DNA from: Microbacterium sp. LCT-H2
GTDB lineage: Bacteria > Actinomycetota > Actinomycetes > Actinomycetales > Microbacteriaceae
Assembly: GCF_001866135.1 (NCBI RefSeq)
Contig: NZ_MODW01000005.1
Coordinates: 168,275-232,274, forward strand
Length of the DNA: 64,000 nt
Direction: 5' to 3'
Shown here: positions 1-8,094 of the stretch, in pieces
Layout of the letters: every line of letters starts with the position of its first letter
Numbering within the stretch: the stretch's first letter is position 1
Notes under the pieces: generated by a model
Database searches by the model: none
Seen by the model: only the letters and a program-made list of their open reading frames with translations
Told to the model about the DNA's origin: nothing
Made by a program: the position numbers and the translations under genes

Positions 1-1722
1 GCCGCCACCGAATCCCCGGCATCCGACACGACGCTGCGGATCGCCACCTCCGGGTTCGTGGACACGTTCAACCCGTTCATCTCGATCTACCTGACGCCGA
101 CGAACATCATCCGGTACGTCTACGAGTCGCTCGTGCAGAACGACGCCGAGGACGGCTCCCCCACGAAGGGTCTCGCCGACAGCTGGGAGGCGACCGACGG
201 CGGCCAGACGTGGACCTTCACCCTCCAGGACGACCTGGTCTGGTCGGACGGCGAGCCGATCACCTCCGCCGATGTGAAGTACACGTACGACCAGATGATG
301 ACGGTGCCCGCGCTCGGCACCGCCAACGGCAACCTCGTCTCCAACTTCGACACCGTCGAGACCCCCGACGACAAGACCGTCGTGATCACCCTGAAGACCC
401 CGCAGGCCCCGAACCCCGGCTCGGAGATCCCGATCGTCCCGAAGCACATCTGGGAGGAGGTCGACGATCCGACGACCTTCACCAACGACGCCGACGTGGT
501 CGGCTCCGGCCCGTTCGTCCTCGACAGCTACTCGGCCAACCAGTCCATCGTGCTGAAGGCGAACGAGAGCTTCTGGCGGGGCGCCCCCAAGATCGACGCG
601 ATCCAGTACGTCTACTACACGAACTCGGACGCCCAGGTGCAGGCTCTCAAGGCGGGCGACGTCGACCTCGTCACCGGCCTCACCCCGACGCAGTTCTCGG
701 CGCTCGAGGGCGTCGACGGCATCACCACGCACTCCGGTGAGGGCCGCCGCTACCACTCGATCAGCATCAACGTCGGCCAGCAGACGCGCGACAACGTGCC
801 CTACGGCACCGGCAACGCCGCGCTGAAGGAGCTCGAGGTGCGCCAGGCCATCCGTCTCGGCACCGACACGGCGACCCTCCTCGACAAGGTCCTGGACGGC
901 GAGGGCACGCTCGCGACGAGCTTCATCCCGGCGTCCTTCCCGAAGTGGCACCTCTCGGATGACGACGACGTGATCGTGGGCTTCGACCCCGAGGCCGCGC
1001 AGGCGAAGCTGGACGACGCGGGCTGGGTCCCCGGTGCCGACGGCATCCGCGAGAAGGACGGCCAGCGCCTGAGCCTGCGCCTGCTGACGGACGCGGACGA
1101 CGCGAACGAGCAGTCCATCTCCGACTTCTTCGTCCCCTGGATGAAGGAGATCGGCATCGAGATCACGGTCGAGTCCACCGACTCCGACACGATCAGCGCG
1201 AAGGCCACCTCCGGCGACTACGACCTGTACTTCAGCGGCTGGTCGGTCAACCCCGACCCCGACTACCAGCTGGGCATCAACACCTGCATGAACCTGCCGA
1301 CCGCGACCGACGGCACCGGCGGCACCACGCAGGACGGGTACTGCAACCCGGAGTTCGACGAGATGTACGCCGCGCAGCGCTCCGAGATCGACGCCGACAA
1401 GCGCCAGGAGATCGTGCACGACATGCTCGCGCTGAACTACACCGACACCGCACAGGTCGCCACCTGGTACGCCAACTCGCTGGAGGCCTACCGCTCCGAC
1501 CGCTTCACGGGCTTCACGCTGCAGCCGAAGGACGGCGGCATCATCGCCAACCAGGCCGGCTACTGGGGCTACCTCACCGTCGAGCCCGTCGAGGGCGCGA
1601 CCGCCGGCGGCACCGGCACGAACACCGGACTCCTCATCGGAGGCATCGTCGTGGGGGTGGTCATCATCGGAGGGCTCATCTTCTTCCTGATCCGTCGCCG
1701 CAACATCGCCGACGTCGAATGA
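1..1722 (+). CDS. ABC transporter substrate-binding protein, peptide/SBP_bac_5 family (5' partial)
   Basis: The frame is open from the first base, so the N-terminus and any signal peptide lie upstream; 573 residues are visible. The protein resembles extracytoplasmic dipeptide/oligopeptide-binding proteins: early residues fit the family start (LRIATSGFVDTFNPF), followed by 'GLADSWEATDGGQTWTF' and 'LQDDLVWSDGEPIT', typical of the DppA/OppA family. It should bind a peptide-like ligand outside the membrane and deliver it to the two permeases encoded next. The C-terminus has a Gly/Thr linker, a hydrophobic stretch (GLLIGGIVVGVVIIGGLIFF) and a basic tail RRR. This predicts a C-terminal membrane anchor, in place of or in addition to a lipid anchor. 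A GTG at 58 lies inside the conserved domain and is not the real start. Ligand specificity cannot be read from sequence. Confidence 0.9.
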   Translation, partial: AATESPASDTTLRIATSGFVDTFNPFISIYLTPTNIIRYVYESLVQNDAEDGSPTKGLADSWEATDGGQTWTFTLQDDLVWSDGEPITSADVKYTYDQMMTVPALGTANGNLVSNFDTVETPDDKTVVITLKTPQAPNPGSEIPIVPKHIWEEVDDPTTFTNDADVVGSGPFVLDSYSANQSIVLKANESFWRGAPKIDAIQYVYYTNSDAQVQALKAGDVDLVTGLTPTQFSALEGVDGITTHSGEGRRYHSISINVGQQTRDNVPYGTGNAALKELEVRQAIRLGTDTATLLDKVLDGEGTLATSFIPASFPKWHLSDDDDVIVGFDPEAAQAKLDDAGWVPGADGIREKDGQRLSLRLLTDADDANEQSISDFFVPWMKEIGIEITVESTDSDTISAKATSGDYDLYFSGWSVNPDPDYQLGINTCMNLPTATDGTGGTTQDGYCNPEFDEMYAAQRSEIDADKRQEIVHDMLALNYTDTAQVATWYANSLEAYRSDRFTGFTLQPKDGGIIANQAGYWGYLTVEPVEGATAGGTGTNTGLLIGGIVVGVVIIGGLIFFLIRRRNIADVE

Positions 1723-1729
1723 GTCCGGC

Positions 1730-1770
1730 GAGACGCCGCGGGTGGCGGGCCTCCGCCCCCGCGGCGTCTC
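1730..1770 (+). promoter_or_regulatory. very stable intercistronic stem-loop between binding-protein and permease genes
   Basis: A 13-bp perfect stem (GAGACGCCGCGGG 1730-1742 with CCCGCGGCGTCTC 1758-1770) encloses a second 5-bp stem GGCGG/CCGCC (1744-1748/1753-1757) with a 4-nt loop. It starts 7 nt after the binding-protein stop and ends before the AAGGAG ribosome site of the permease. Such hairpins in ABC operons usually stabilise upstream mRNA or partly terminate, giving excess binding protein. There is no T-run. Confidence 0.7.
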
Positions 1771-1794
1771 CCGGTCCGCTGTAAGGAGACCCCC

Positions 1795-2838
1795 ATGTCC
1801 AACGCGGTACCCCCGTCCACCTCCGCCATCGCGACGAGCGCCGCGGCCGAGGAGCAGCCGAAGGGCGTCGGCGCCCTCCGCTACTTCCTGGTCAAGCTCG
1901 GCGGCGCGGCCATCAGCCTGGCGATGGTGATCCTCCTCGGATTCTTCGCCTTCAAGATCCTGCCGGGCGATCCGGTCGCCTCGATCGCCCGCGAGCGCGG
2001 GATGAGCGCCGAGCAGGCCGACCAGCTGCGCGAGCAGCTCGGTCTGAACAAGCCCCTGTGGCAGCAGTTCATCGACTACCTCGGCAACGTCTTCACCCTG
2101 AACTTCGGCACGAGCTACGTCTACCGCACGTCGGTGTCCGACCTCATCGGCCAGTACTTCTGGAACACGATCCTCCTCACCGGCACGGCGGCGATCATCG
2201 CGATCGCCCTCGGGCTCTGGCTCGGACAGAAGGCGGCCTGGAAGCACGGCTCCACCTTCGACCGCATCGTCTCCGGCACGTCGCTCGTGTTCTGGTCGGT
2301 GCCGACCTTCTGGCTGGCCCTGCTGCTCCTGATGGTCTTCGGAGGCACGCTGCACTGGTTCCCGACCGGAGGCATGGTCTCCCCCAACCCGCCCACCGAT
2401 CCGGTCGGCGCGGTCCTGGACGTGATCTCGCACATGGTGCTCCCGGTGATCACGATGGTCGCGGTCGTGTACGCGCAGTACCTCATGGTGATGCGCAGCT
2501 CGCTCCTCGAGGAGATGGGCGCCGACTACCTCACCACCGCGCGGGCCAAGGGCCTCCGGGAGGACCTCGTCCGGCGCCGACACGCCGTCCCCAACGCCCT
2601 GCTGCCGACCGTCACCCTCGTCTTCATGCACATCGGCGGTCTCATCGCCGGGGCCGTCACGGTGGAGACGGTGTTCTCCTGGCCCGGGCTCGGGAAGCTC
2701 ACCTTCGAGGCCATCTCCGGCCCCGATCTCCCGCTCCTGCAGGGCACCTTCGTGGTGTTCTCCACGATCATCATCGCGATGAACCTCATCGCGGACCTCA
2801 TCTACCGTCAGCTCGACCCGAGGGTGAGGCGCGCATGA
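1795..2838 (+). CDS. ABC transporter permease, DppB/OppB type
   Basis: 347 residues. A polar N-terminal tail is followed by a first transmembrane helix (about residues 37-56, ending in the family motif 'KILPGDPVA'), a periplasmic loop, and five further hydrophobic segments. The EAA loop that contacts the ATPase is visible near 'TARAKGLREDLVRRRHAVPN'. This is the usual layout of the first permease of peptide/nickel importers. The ATG at 1795 has AAGGAG about 8 nt upstream. It overlaps the next permease by 4 nt (ATGA). It should form a heterodimeric channel with the product of 2835-3749. Confidence 0.92.
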   Translation: MSNAVPPSTSAIATSAAAEEQPKGVGALRYFLVKLGGAAISLAMVILLGFFAFKILPGDPVASIARERGMSAEQADQLREQLGLNKPLWQQFIDYLGNVFTLNFGTSYVYRTSVSDLIGQYFWNTILLTGTAAIIAIALGLWLGQKAAWKHGSTFDRIVSGTSLVFWSVPTFWLALLLLMVFGGTLHWFPTGGMVSPNPPTDPVGAVLDVISHMVLPVITMVAVVYAQYLMVMRSSLLEEMGADYLTTARAKGLREDLVRRRHAVPNALLPTVTLVFMHIGGLIAGAVTVETVFSWPGLGKLTFEAISGPDLPLLQGTFVVFSTIIIAMNLIADLIYRQLDPRVRRA

Positions 2839-3749
2839 CCACGGCATCCCCGACCATCCGATCGCCCCGTGCCCTGGCGTGGCATCGCCGCGGCACCGCC
2901 TTCGTCGACTTCTGCCGGCAGTTCGCCCAGCACCGGGCGGGCATGGTGGGGCTCGTCTTCCTCGTGATCGTGGCCCTCATCGCGATCTTCGCCCCCGTGA
3001 TCGCCCCCGCCAGCATGCTCGACGTCACGAAGCTCGTCGACGTGCAGCGCTTCGCCCCGCCGTCTTGGGAGCATCCCCTCGGCACCGACCATCAGGGCCG
3101 CGAGATCTGGGTCCGCATGGTGTGGGGCGCCCGGGTGTCCCTGCTCGTCGGCCTCGCCGCCACGGCGATGTCGATGATCATCGGCACCCTCGTCGGCCTC
3201 TCGGCGGGCCACTTCACGGGCTTCTTCGGCGGGCTGATGATGCGCATCATCGATTTCTTCCTCGTGCTGCCGTCGCTGATCCTCGCGATCGTGCTGTCGT
3301 CGGTGCTGAGCCGCGGCGTCTGGACGATCATCATCGCGATCGGCCTGACCTCGTGGGCCGGCACCGCCCGCGTCGTCCGCGCACAGACCCTCTCCGTGGA
3401 GTCGCGCGACTACATCGAGCGCTCGCGGGCCCTCGGCGCCGGGCACTGGCACATCATCATGAAGCACCTCCTCCCCGGGGTGCTGCCGCTCGTGCTCGCC
3501 AACACGACGCTCACGGTCGGCTCGGCGATCATCTCCGAATCCACCCTGGCGTTCCTCGGCCTCGGCGACACCACCCTGCAGTCGTGGGGCTCGATCCTGA
3601 AGAACGCGATGGACGTCTCCGCCGCGACCAGCGGCTACTGGTGGTACGTGCTCGTGCCCGGCATCGCCATCGTCCTCGTCGTGCTGTCGTTCACCCTGAT
3701 GGGCCGCGCCGTCGAGAACATCACCAACCCGACGCTGAGGAGCCGCTGA
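2835..3749 (+). CDS. ABC transporter permease, DppC/OppC type
   Basis: 304 residues starting at the ATG that overlaps the stop of the preceding permease. The open frame extends further upstream but only as a shadow of that gene. Features are a cytoplasmic N-terminus, a first helix near residues 36-56 (GMVGLVFLVIVALIAIFAPV), the family signature 'HPLGTDHQGREIWVRMVWGA', and the EAA loop 'YIERSRALGAGHWHIIMKHL'. It is the second half of the peptide channel. The gap to the ATPase gene is a single nucleotide. Confidence 0.92.
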   Translation: MTTASPTIRSPRALAWHRRGTAFVDFCRQFAQHRAGMVGLVFLVIVALIAIFAPVIAPASMLDVTKLVDVQRFAPPSWEHPLGTDHQGREIWVRMVWGARVSLLVGLAATAMSMIIGTLVGLSAGHFTGFFGGLMMRIIDFFLVLPSLILAIVLSSVLSRGVWTIIIAIGLTSWAGTARVVRAQTLSVESRDYIERSRALGAGHWHIIMKHLLPGVLPLVLANTTLTVGSAIISESTLAFLGLGDTTLQSWGSILKNAMDVSAATSGYWWYVLVPGIAIVLVVLSFTLMGRAVENITNPTLRSR

Positions 3750-3750
3750 G

Positions 3751-5400
3751 ATGCCCGACCTGATCTTCGACGACGTCTCCATCACGTACCGCACCTCCGG
3801 GCGGTCGGGTCGCGACGAGGTGGCGGCCGTGCGCAACGTCTCGCTCACGCTCCCCGCCGGGCAGACCCTCGGCATCGCCGGCGAATCCGGCTCCGGCAAG
3901 TCCACCCTCGCCATGAGCGTGCTCCGGCTCCTGCCGCGCAACGCCCGGCTCAGCGGCCGCGTGCTCCTGGGCGACCAGGACGTCGCCACGTTGTCCTTCG
4001 GGCAGCTGCGCGCCGTGCGCTGGGCGCAGACGTCCATCGTGTTCCAGGGCGCGATGCACTCGCTCAACCCGGTCCGCACGGTGGGCTGGCAGCTACTGGA
4101 GGCGCTGGAGCTGCACGCCTCCGACCGATGGAAGGGCGAGAAGGCGCGCAAGGAGCGGGTCCGAGAGCTGCTCGACATCGTCGACCTGCCGCAGCAGAAG
4201 AGCGAGTCGTACCCGCACGAGCTCTCCGGCGGCCAGAAGCAGCGCGTGATGATCGCGATGGCCCTCGCCTGCGATCCCGAGGTCATCATCGCGGACGAGC
4301 CGACCACCGCACTCGACGTGATCGTGCAGAAGCAGATCCTCGACATGATCTCGCGTCTGGTGGCGGAGCGCGGCATCTCGATGCTCATGATCAGCCACGA
4401 CCTCTCGGTGCTCGCCACGGCGTGCGACCGGATCGCCATCATGCGCGACGGGGAGCTGGTCGAGGTCGGCGAGAGCTACGCGGTCTGCACGACCCCGCAG
4501 GAGGCGTACACGCGACAGCTCGCCGACGCCTTCCCCACGATCGGCGACCCCGCCTCGCGGATGGCCCCGGTGACGCGGCACGGCCGCGATGCGGACGAGG
4601 TGCCGGAGATCACCCACGGCGACGAGGTGCTGCTGGAGGCGCGCGGAGTCAACGTCACCTACCACTCCGGCGGGCGCCCCGTGCATGCGGTCCGCGACGT
4701 CGACCTCTCGGTGCGTAAGGGCGAGATCGTCGCGCTCGTCGGCCAGTCCGGCTCCGGCAAGTCGACCCTCGCCCGCGCGCTCATGGGACTCCAGCCCGCC
4801 GACCCCGGGTCGCAGATCCTCTTCGACGGCGCACCGATCCCGTCGAAAGGTCGCGACCTCGCGCGGTTCCGCTCGCAGGTGCAGCTCGTGCTCCAGGATC
4901 CGTGGGCCGCCCTGAACCCCAAGCACAGCGTCTACGAGTCCGTCGCCGAGGGGCTGCGCGTGCAGCGCTTCCCCGGCGACGAGCGCGAGCGCGTGGCACA
5001 GAGCCTCGCGGACGCGGAGCTCACCCCGCCGGAGCGCTACTTCGGCGCCATCCCGCAGGAGCTCAGCGGCGGACAGCGGCAGCGCGTCGTCATCGCCGGT
5101 GCGCTCGCCGTGCAGCCGCAGCTGCTGATCGCCGACGAACCCGTCGCCTCGCTCGACGCGTCCGTGCGCGGAGAGATCCTCGGGCTCCTGCTGGAGCTGC
5201 GCCGCCGCCTCGGGCTCTCCGCCCTCGTCATCACGCACGACCTCGGTCTCGCCTGGAACATCGCCCACACGGTCGCGGTGATGTACCACGGACAGATCGT
5301 CGAGCACGGACCCACCGAAGAGGTGCTGCTGAACCCGCAGCACGAGTACACCCGGCACCTGCTGTCCGCGGCGCCGCGCATCGAGGAGAAGACGGCATGA
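3751..5400 (+). CDS. fused double ATP-binding protein of peptide ABC transporter (DppD-DppF type)
   Basis: 549 residues holding two complete nucleotide-binding domains. Domain 1 has Walker A GESGSGKS (44-51), signature LSGGQ (158-162) and the Walker B segment 'VIIADEPTTALD'. Domain 2 has Walker A GQSGSGKS (331-338), signature LSGGQ (438-442) and 'LLIADEPVASLD'. Fusion of the two ATPases into one chain is common in actinobacterial peptide importers. It energises the permease pair encoded just upstream. The stop overlaps the ATG of the LD-carboxypeptidase gene by 4 nt, so the peptidase is translationally coupled to the transporter. Confidence 0.93.
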   Translation: MPDLIFDDVSITYRTSGRSGRDEVAAVRNVSLTLPAGQTLGIAGESGSGKSTLAMSVLRLLPRNARLSGRVLLGDQDVATLSFGQLRAVRWAQTSIVFQGAMHSLNPVRTVGWQLLEALELHASDRWKGEKARKERVRELLDIVDLPQQKSESYPHELSGGQKQRVMIAMALACDPEVIIADEPTTALDVIVQKQILDMISRLVAERGISMLMISHDLSVLATACDRIAIMRDGELVEVGESYAVCTTPQEAYTRQLADAFPTIGDPASRMAPVTRHGRDADEVPEITHGDEVLLEARGVNVTYHSGGRPVHAVRDVDLSVRKGEIVALVGQSGSGKSTLARALMGLQPADPGSQILFDGAPIPSKGRDLARFRSQVQLVLQDPWAALNPKHSVYESVAEGLRVQRFPGDERERVAQSLADAELTPPERYFGAIPQELSGGQRQRVVIAGALAVQPQLLIADEPVASLDASVRGEILGLLLELRRRLGLSALVITHDLGLAWNIAHTVAVMYHGQIVEHGPTEEVLLNPQHEYTRHLLSAAPRIEEKTA

Positions 5401-6359
5401 GCACCCTGACGGAGGCGGCGGTGTCGCCGTATCTCGACACGGCTCCCCTGCAGCCCGGCGACACGGTGGCGATCGTCTCGCCGTCCGGTCCCGGCAACGA
5501 GGAGAACACACAGCGCGCCGTCGGCTACTACGAGTCCTGGGGGCTGAACGTCCGGGTGGGTGAGCATGTCCTCACGCCCCACCCGCGCGCGTCGTACCTC
5601 GCGGGGCCGGATGACCTCCGCCGCGCCGACCTCGTCGACGCCTGGCTCGATCCGGACGTGGACGCCGTCGTCACGGCCCGCGGCGGCTACGGTGCGCTGC
5701 GCCTCCTCGACGGCATCGACTGGGCCGACATGCGCCGCGGGGCGCTGCGCCGGGACGGGCGGCCGAAGCTCCTCACGGGCTCGTCCGATGTGACCGCCCT
5801 GCACGAGACGTGGCGCGCGCACCTCGACGTCGCGACGCTCTTCTGCCCGATGGCGGGCAACAACGTCTTCCGCGATTCCGAGCAGGTGCGCGACGACGTG
5901 CAGCGCTGGCTCTTCGAACCCTGGCGCGGGCGGGAACTCATCGGCCCCAAGACCGAGATCATGACGCCGGGCCGCACCGAGGGGCGCTTCACGGGCGGCA
6001 ACCTCAGCCTGCTGGCGGCCGGGCTCGGCGCCCCGGAGGCGCACGTCCCCTCCCCCGGCATCCTGTTCCTGGAGGACATCACCGAGGAGCCCTATCGCCT
6101 CGACAGCTTCGTCACGCAGCTCCGGCGCGCGGGCCGACTCGCCCAGGCGACGGGCATCGTGCTCGGCTCCTGGCACGAGTGCGGCGACCTCGACCTCGTC
6201 CACGCGCTCATGCGGGACGAGTTCCAGGACGCCGGGGTCCCCGTGCTGTGGGAGCAGGGCTTCGGCCACGACCCGCACGCCCTGACCATCCCGCTCGGTG
6301 TCGACGGAGTGCTGGACGCGACCGGCGACGAGCCTCGCCTCACGGTGGGACGGCCATGA
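5397..6359 (+). CDS. LD-carboxypeptidase, peptidase family S66 (LdcA/MccF)
   Basis: 320 residues without a signal peptide, so cytoplasmic. The S66 triad is readable: nucleophile Ser130 in 'TGSSD', Glu226 in 'FLEDI' and His291 in 'GFGHD'; 'ARGGYGALRLL' near residues 94-104 is also typical. Known members cut the L,D-bond of murein tetrapeptide during cell-wall recycling, or hydrolyse microcin C-type peptide nucleotides (MccF immunity). The start is the ATG overlapping the ATPase stop. Its place in a peptide-importer operon suggests trimming of imported peptides containing D-amino acids. Choosing between recycling and immunity needs biochemical data. Confidence 0.88.
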   Translation: MSTLTEAAVSPYLDTAPLQPGDTVAIVSPSGPGNEENTQRAVGYYESWGLNVRVGEHVLTPHPRASYLAGPDDLRRADLVDAWLDPDVDAVVTARGGYGALRLLDGIDWADMRRGALRRDGRPKLLTGSSDVTALHETWRAHLDVATLFCPMAGNNVFRDSEQVRDDVQRWLFEPWRGRELIGPKTEIMTPGRTEGRFTGGNLSLLAAGLGAPEAHVPSPGILFLEDITEEPYRLDSFVTQLRRAGRLAQATGIVLGSWHECGDLDLVHALMRDEFQDAGVPVLWEQGFGHDPHALTIPLGVDGVLDATGDEPRLTVGRP

Positions 6360-7189
6360 TCGCCCTTCCGCCCCTCGATCCCCGCGTCACCTGGTCGATC
6401 CGGCTCGTCGACGCCGGCACCGGGGAGACCCTGGCCGAGCACGAGCCGCACACGCAGTGCGAGACCGCGAGCATCGGCAAGATCTTCCTGCTCCTCGAGG
6501 TCGCTCGACGGCTGGAGGCGGGCGCGCTCGCCGAGGACGACCGGATCGAGATCCCGGACGAGCACCGCGTCGAGGACTCCGGGCTGCTGTACCGCATGCA
6601 CGATCAGCGCATCACGGTCCACGATGCGGCGCTCCTCGTCGGGGCGGTGAGCGACAACCTCGCCACGAACGCCCTGATCCACCTCTGCGGTCTGGAGGAG
6701 GTGCGGGCTGTCGCCCCGGCACTCGGATACCGCGACACCGCGCTGCACGATTACATCCGCAACGAGCGCACCCCCGACCTGCCCTGGACCCCGTCGTTCG
6801 GCACGGCGGCCGAGCTGTCCGACGTGATGCGCCGGCTCGGTGCCGGCGAGGCGTTCTCCCCTGCGGTGAGCGCCCGGGTGCTGGACTGGCTGGCCGCCGA
6901 CACCGACACGTCGATGACCGCCGACGCCTTCCTCCTCGACCCCCTCGCCCACGTCGAGGCCGAGTATCAGGGCATGGTGCTGCGCCACAAGACCGGCAGC
7001 GTCAGCTTCGCCCGCGTCGACGTCGGACTGCTGCGGGGCCCGAAGGCCGCCGTCGCGTATGCGGTGGCGGCGAACTGGAAGGACTCCGCGGCCGACCTCC
7101 GCGCGCCCGTGCTCGACGGCATGCGCGCGGTCGGTGAGCTCATCCGCGCGCACGTCACCGGACGCGCACGCGACGAGGAGGACGCATGA
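6356..7189 (+). CDS. cytoplasmic serine hydrolase with class A beta-lactamase motifs (paralogue 1)
   Basis: 277 residues with no signal peptide. The three penicillin-recognising motifs are present: SIGK (39-42), SDN (99-101) and KTG (212-214). Spacing from SxxK to SDN is exactly 60 residues, as between Ser70 and Ser130 of class A beta-lactamases. Thirty-six residues further, RNE (135-137) falls where class A enzymes have R164-x-E166, so a deacylation glutamate may be kept. Class A enzymes are normally exported; this one is predicted cytosolic, so the substrate is probably an imported peptide, ester or lactam. It overlaps both neighbours by 4 nt. It could be a beta-lactamase, a DD-peptidase or an esterase. 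Confidence 0.8.
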   Translation: MIALPPLDPRVTWSIRLVDAGTGETLAEHEPHTQCETASIGKIFLLLEVARRLEAGALAEDDRIEIPDEHRVEDSGLLYRMHDQRITVHDAALLVGAVSDNLATNALIHLCGLEEVRAVAPALGYRDTALHDYIRNERTPDLPWTPSFGTAAELSDVMRRLGAGEAFSPAVSARVLDWLAADTDTSMTADAFLLDPLAHVEAEYQGMVLRHKTGSVSFARVDVGLLRGPKAAVAYAVAANWKDSAADLRAPVLDGMRAVGELIRAHVTGRARDEEDA

Positions 7190-7998
7190 GCGCGATCGAC
7201 GTGGAGCTCCCCGACGAGAACGGCACGGTGTGGTCGGTCCTCGTCCAGGACATCGACTCCGGCGAGGTGCTGCTGCGCCATGACCCGGAGACGGTGCAGG
7301 ACACGGCGAGCGTCGGCAAGATCTTCCTCCTGCACCGCCTCCTCGTCGAGGTGGACGCCGGCACACGTACTCTCGAAGAGCGCGTGACCCGACGGCCGGT
7401 CGAGGCCATCGAGGACTCCGGGCTCTGGTACCTGCTGCAGGCGTCCGAACTGTCGCTGTACGACGTGGCCGCGCTCATCGGTGCGGTGAGCGACAACGCC
7501 GCGACCAACACGCTGGGCCGCGTCATCGGCATCCCGACCGTGCAGGAGCACACGCGCGCGCTCGGCTACACCGCCTCGGCCCTCGACGACATCGTGCGGT
7601 GGCCGATCCCGCCCGGGGCCCCGAAGACGCTGTCGCACGCGAACGCCGCGGAGCTCGTGCTCTTCATGTCGCGGCTGGCCGACGGCACCGATCTCTCCCC
7701 CGCCTCGGCCGACACGCTGCGCCGCTGGCTGGGCGCGGGCATGGACCTGTCGATGGTCGCGTCGGCGTTCGACCTCGACCCGCTCGCGCACTGGGGCTTC
7801 GATCGCGGCGTCTGGCTGCTGAACAAGACCGGCACGATCTCCCGCGTCCGCGCCGACACCGGGATCGTCATGTCCTCCACCCGCCGGATCGCCTACGCCG
7901 TGCTGGCGAACTGGGACCGGGGCGCCGACGGGCGCGGCCCGGTGCTGGCCGCCATGCGCCGCATCGGCGAGGGCATTCACGCCGCGCTCGCCGACTGA
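7186..7998 (+). CDS. cytoplasmic serine hydrolase with class A beta-lactamase motifs (paralogue 2)
   Basis: 270 residues, tandem paralogue of the preceding gene and also without a signal peptide. Motifs are SVGK (42-45), SDN (102-104) and KTG (214-216). Gap-free alignment with paralogue 1 between the SDN motif and the shared AAEL segment places RWP (138-140) opposite RNE, so the putative general-base glutamate is replaced by proline. If the fold follows class A numbering, this copy would acylate but deacylate poorly, or use another mechanism. It is the last gene of the transporter operon and is followed by the inverted repeat at 8004-8089. Confidence 0.78.
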   Translation: MSAIDVELPDENGTVWSVLVQDIDSGEVLLRHDPETVQDTASVGKIFLLHRLLVEVDAGTRTLEERVTRRPVEAIEDSGLWYLLQASELSLYDVAALIGAVSDNAATNTLGRVIGIPTVQEHTRALGYTASALDDIVRWPIPPGAPKTLSHANAAELVLFMSRLADGTDLSPASADTLRRWLGAGMDLSMVASAFDLDPLAHWGFDRGVWLLNKTGTISRVRADTGIVMSSTRRIAYAVLANWDRGADGRGPVLAAMRRIGEGIHAALAD

Positions 7999-8003
7999 CC
8001 ACC

Positions 8004-8089
8004 GTTCACAACTCAGGAGTTCCGGCCGATGGCGGCGCGGCGCGCCGCGCCTGCGGCGCCCACCGCCCACCTTCTCCTGAGTTGTGAAC
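8004..8089. repeat. 86-bp inverted-repeat element with perfect 16-bp arms, in convergent intergenic space
   Basis: GTTCACAACTCAGGAG (8004-8019) is exactly complementary to CTCCTGAGTTGTGAAC (8074-8089). The GC-rich 54-bp centre carries an 18-bp perfect palindrome GGCGCGGCGCGCCGCGCC (8034-8051). It fills nearly all of the space between two convergent genes, so it may serve as a bidirectional terminator. The exact arms and layered centre also fit a dispersed palindromic (REP/MITE-like) element. No second copy was noticed in this window. Confidence 0.7.
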
Positions 8090-8094
8090 GCGAG

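Noticed and set aside
2808..4442. 544-codon minus-strand frame opposite permease and ATPase genes
   Set aside because: Low-complexity Asp/Arg/His-rich translation antisense to well-supported ABC genes.
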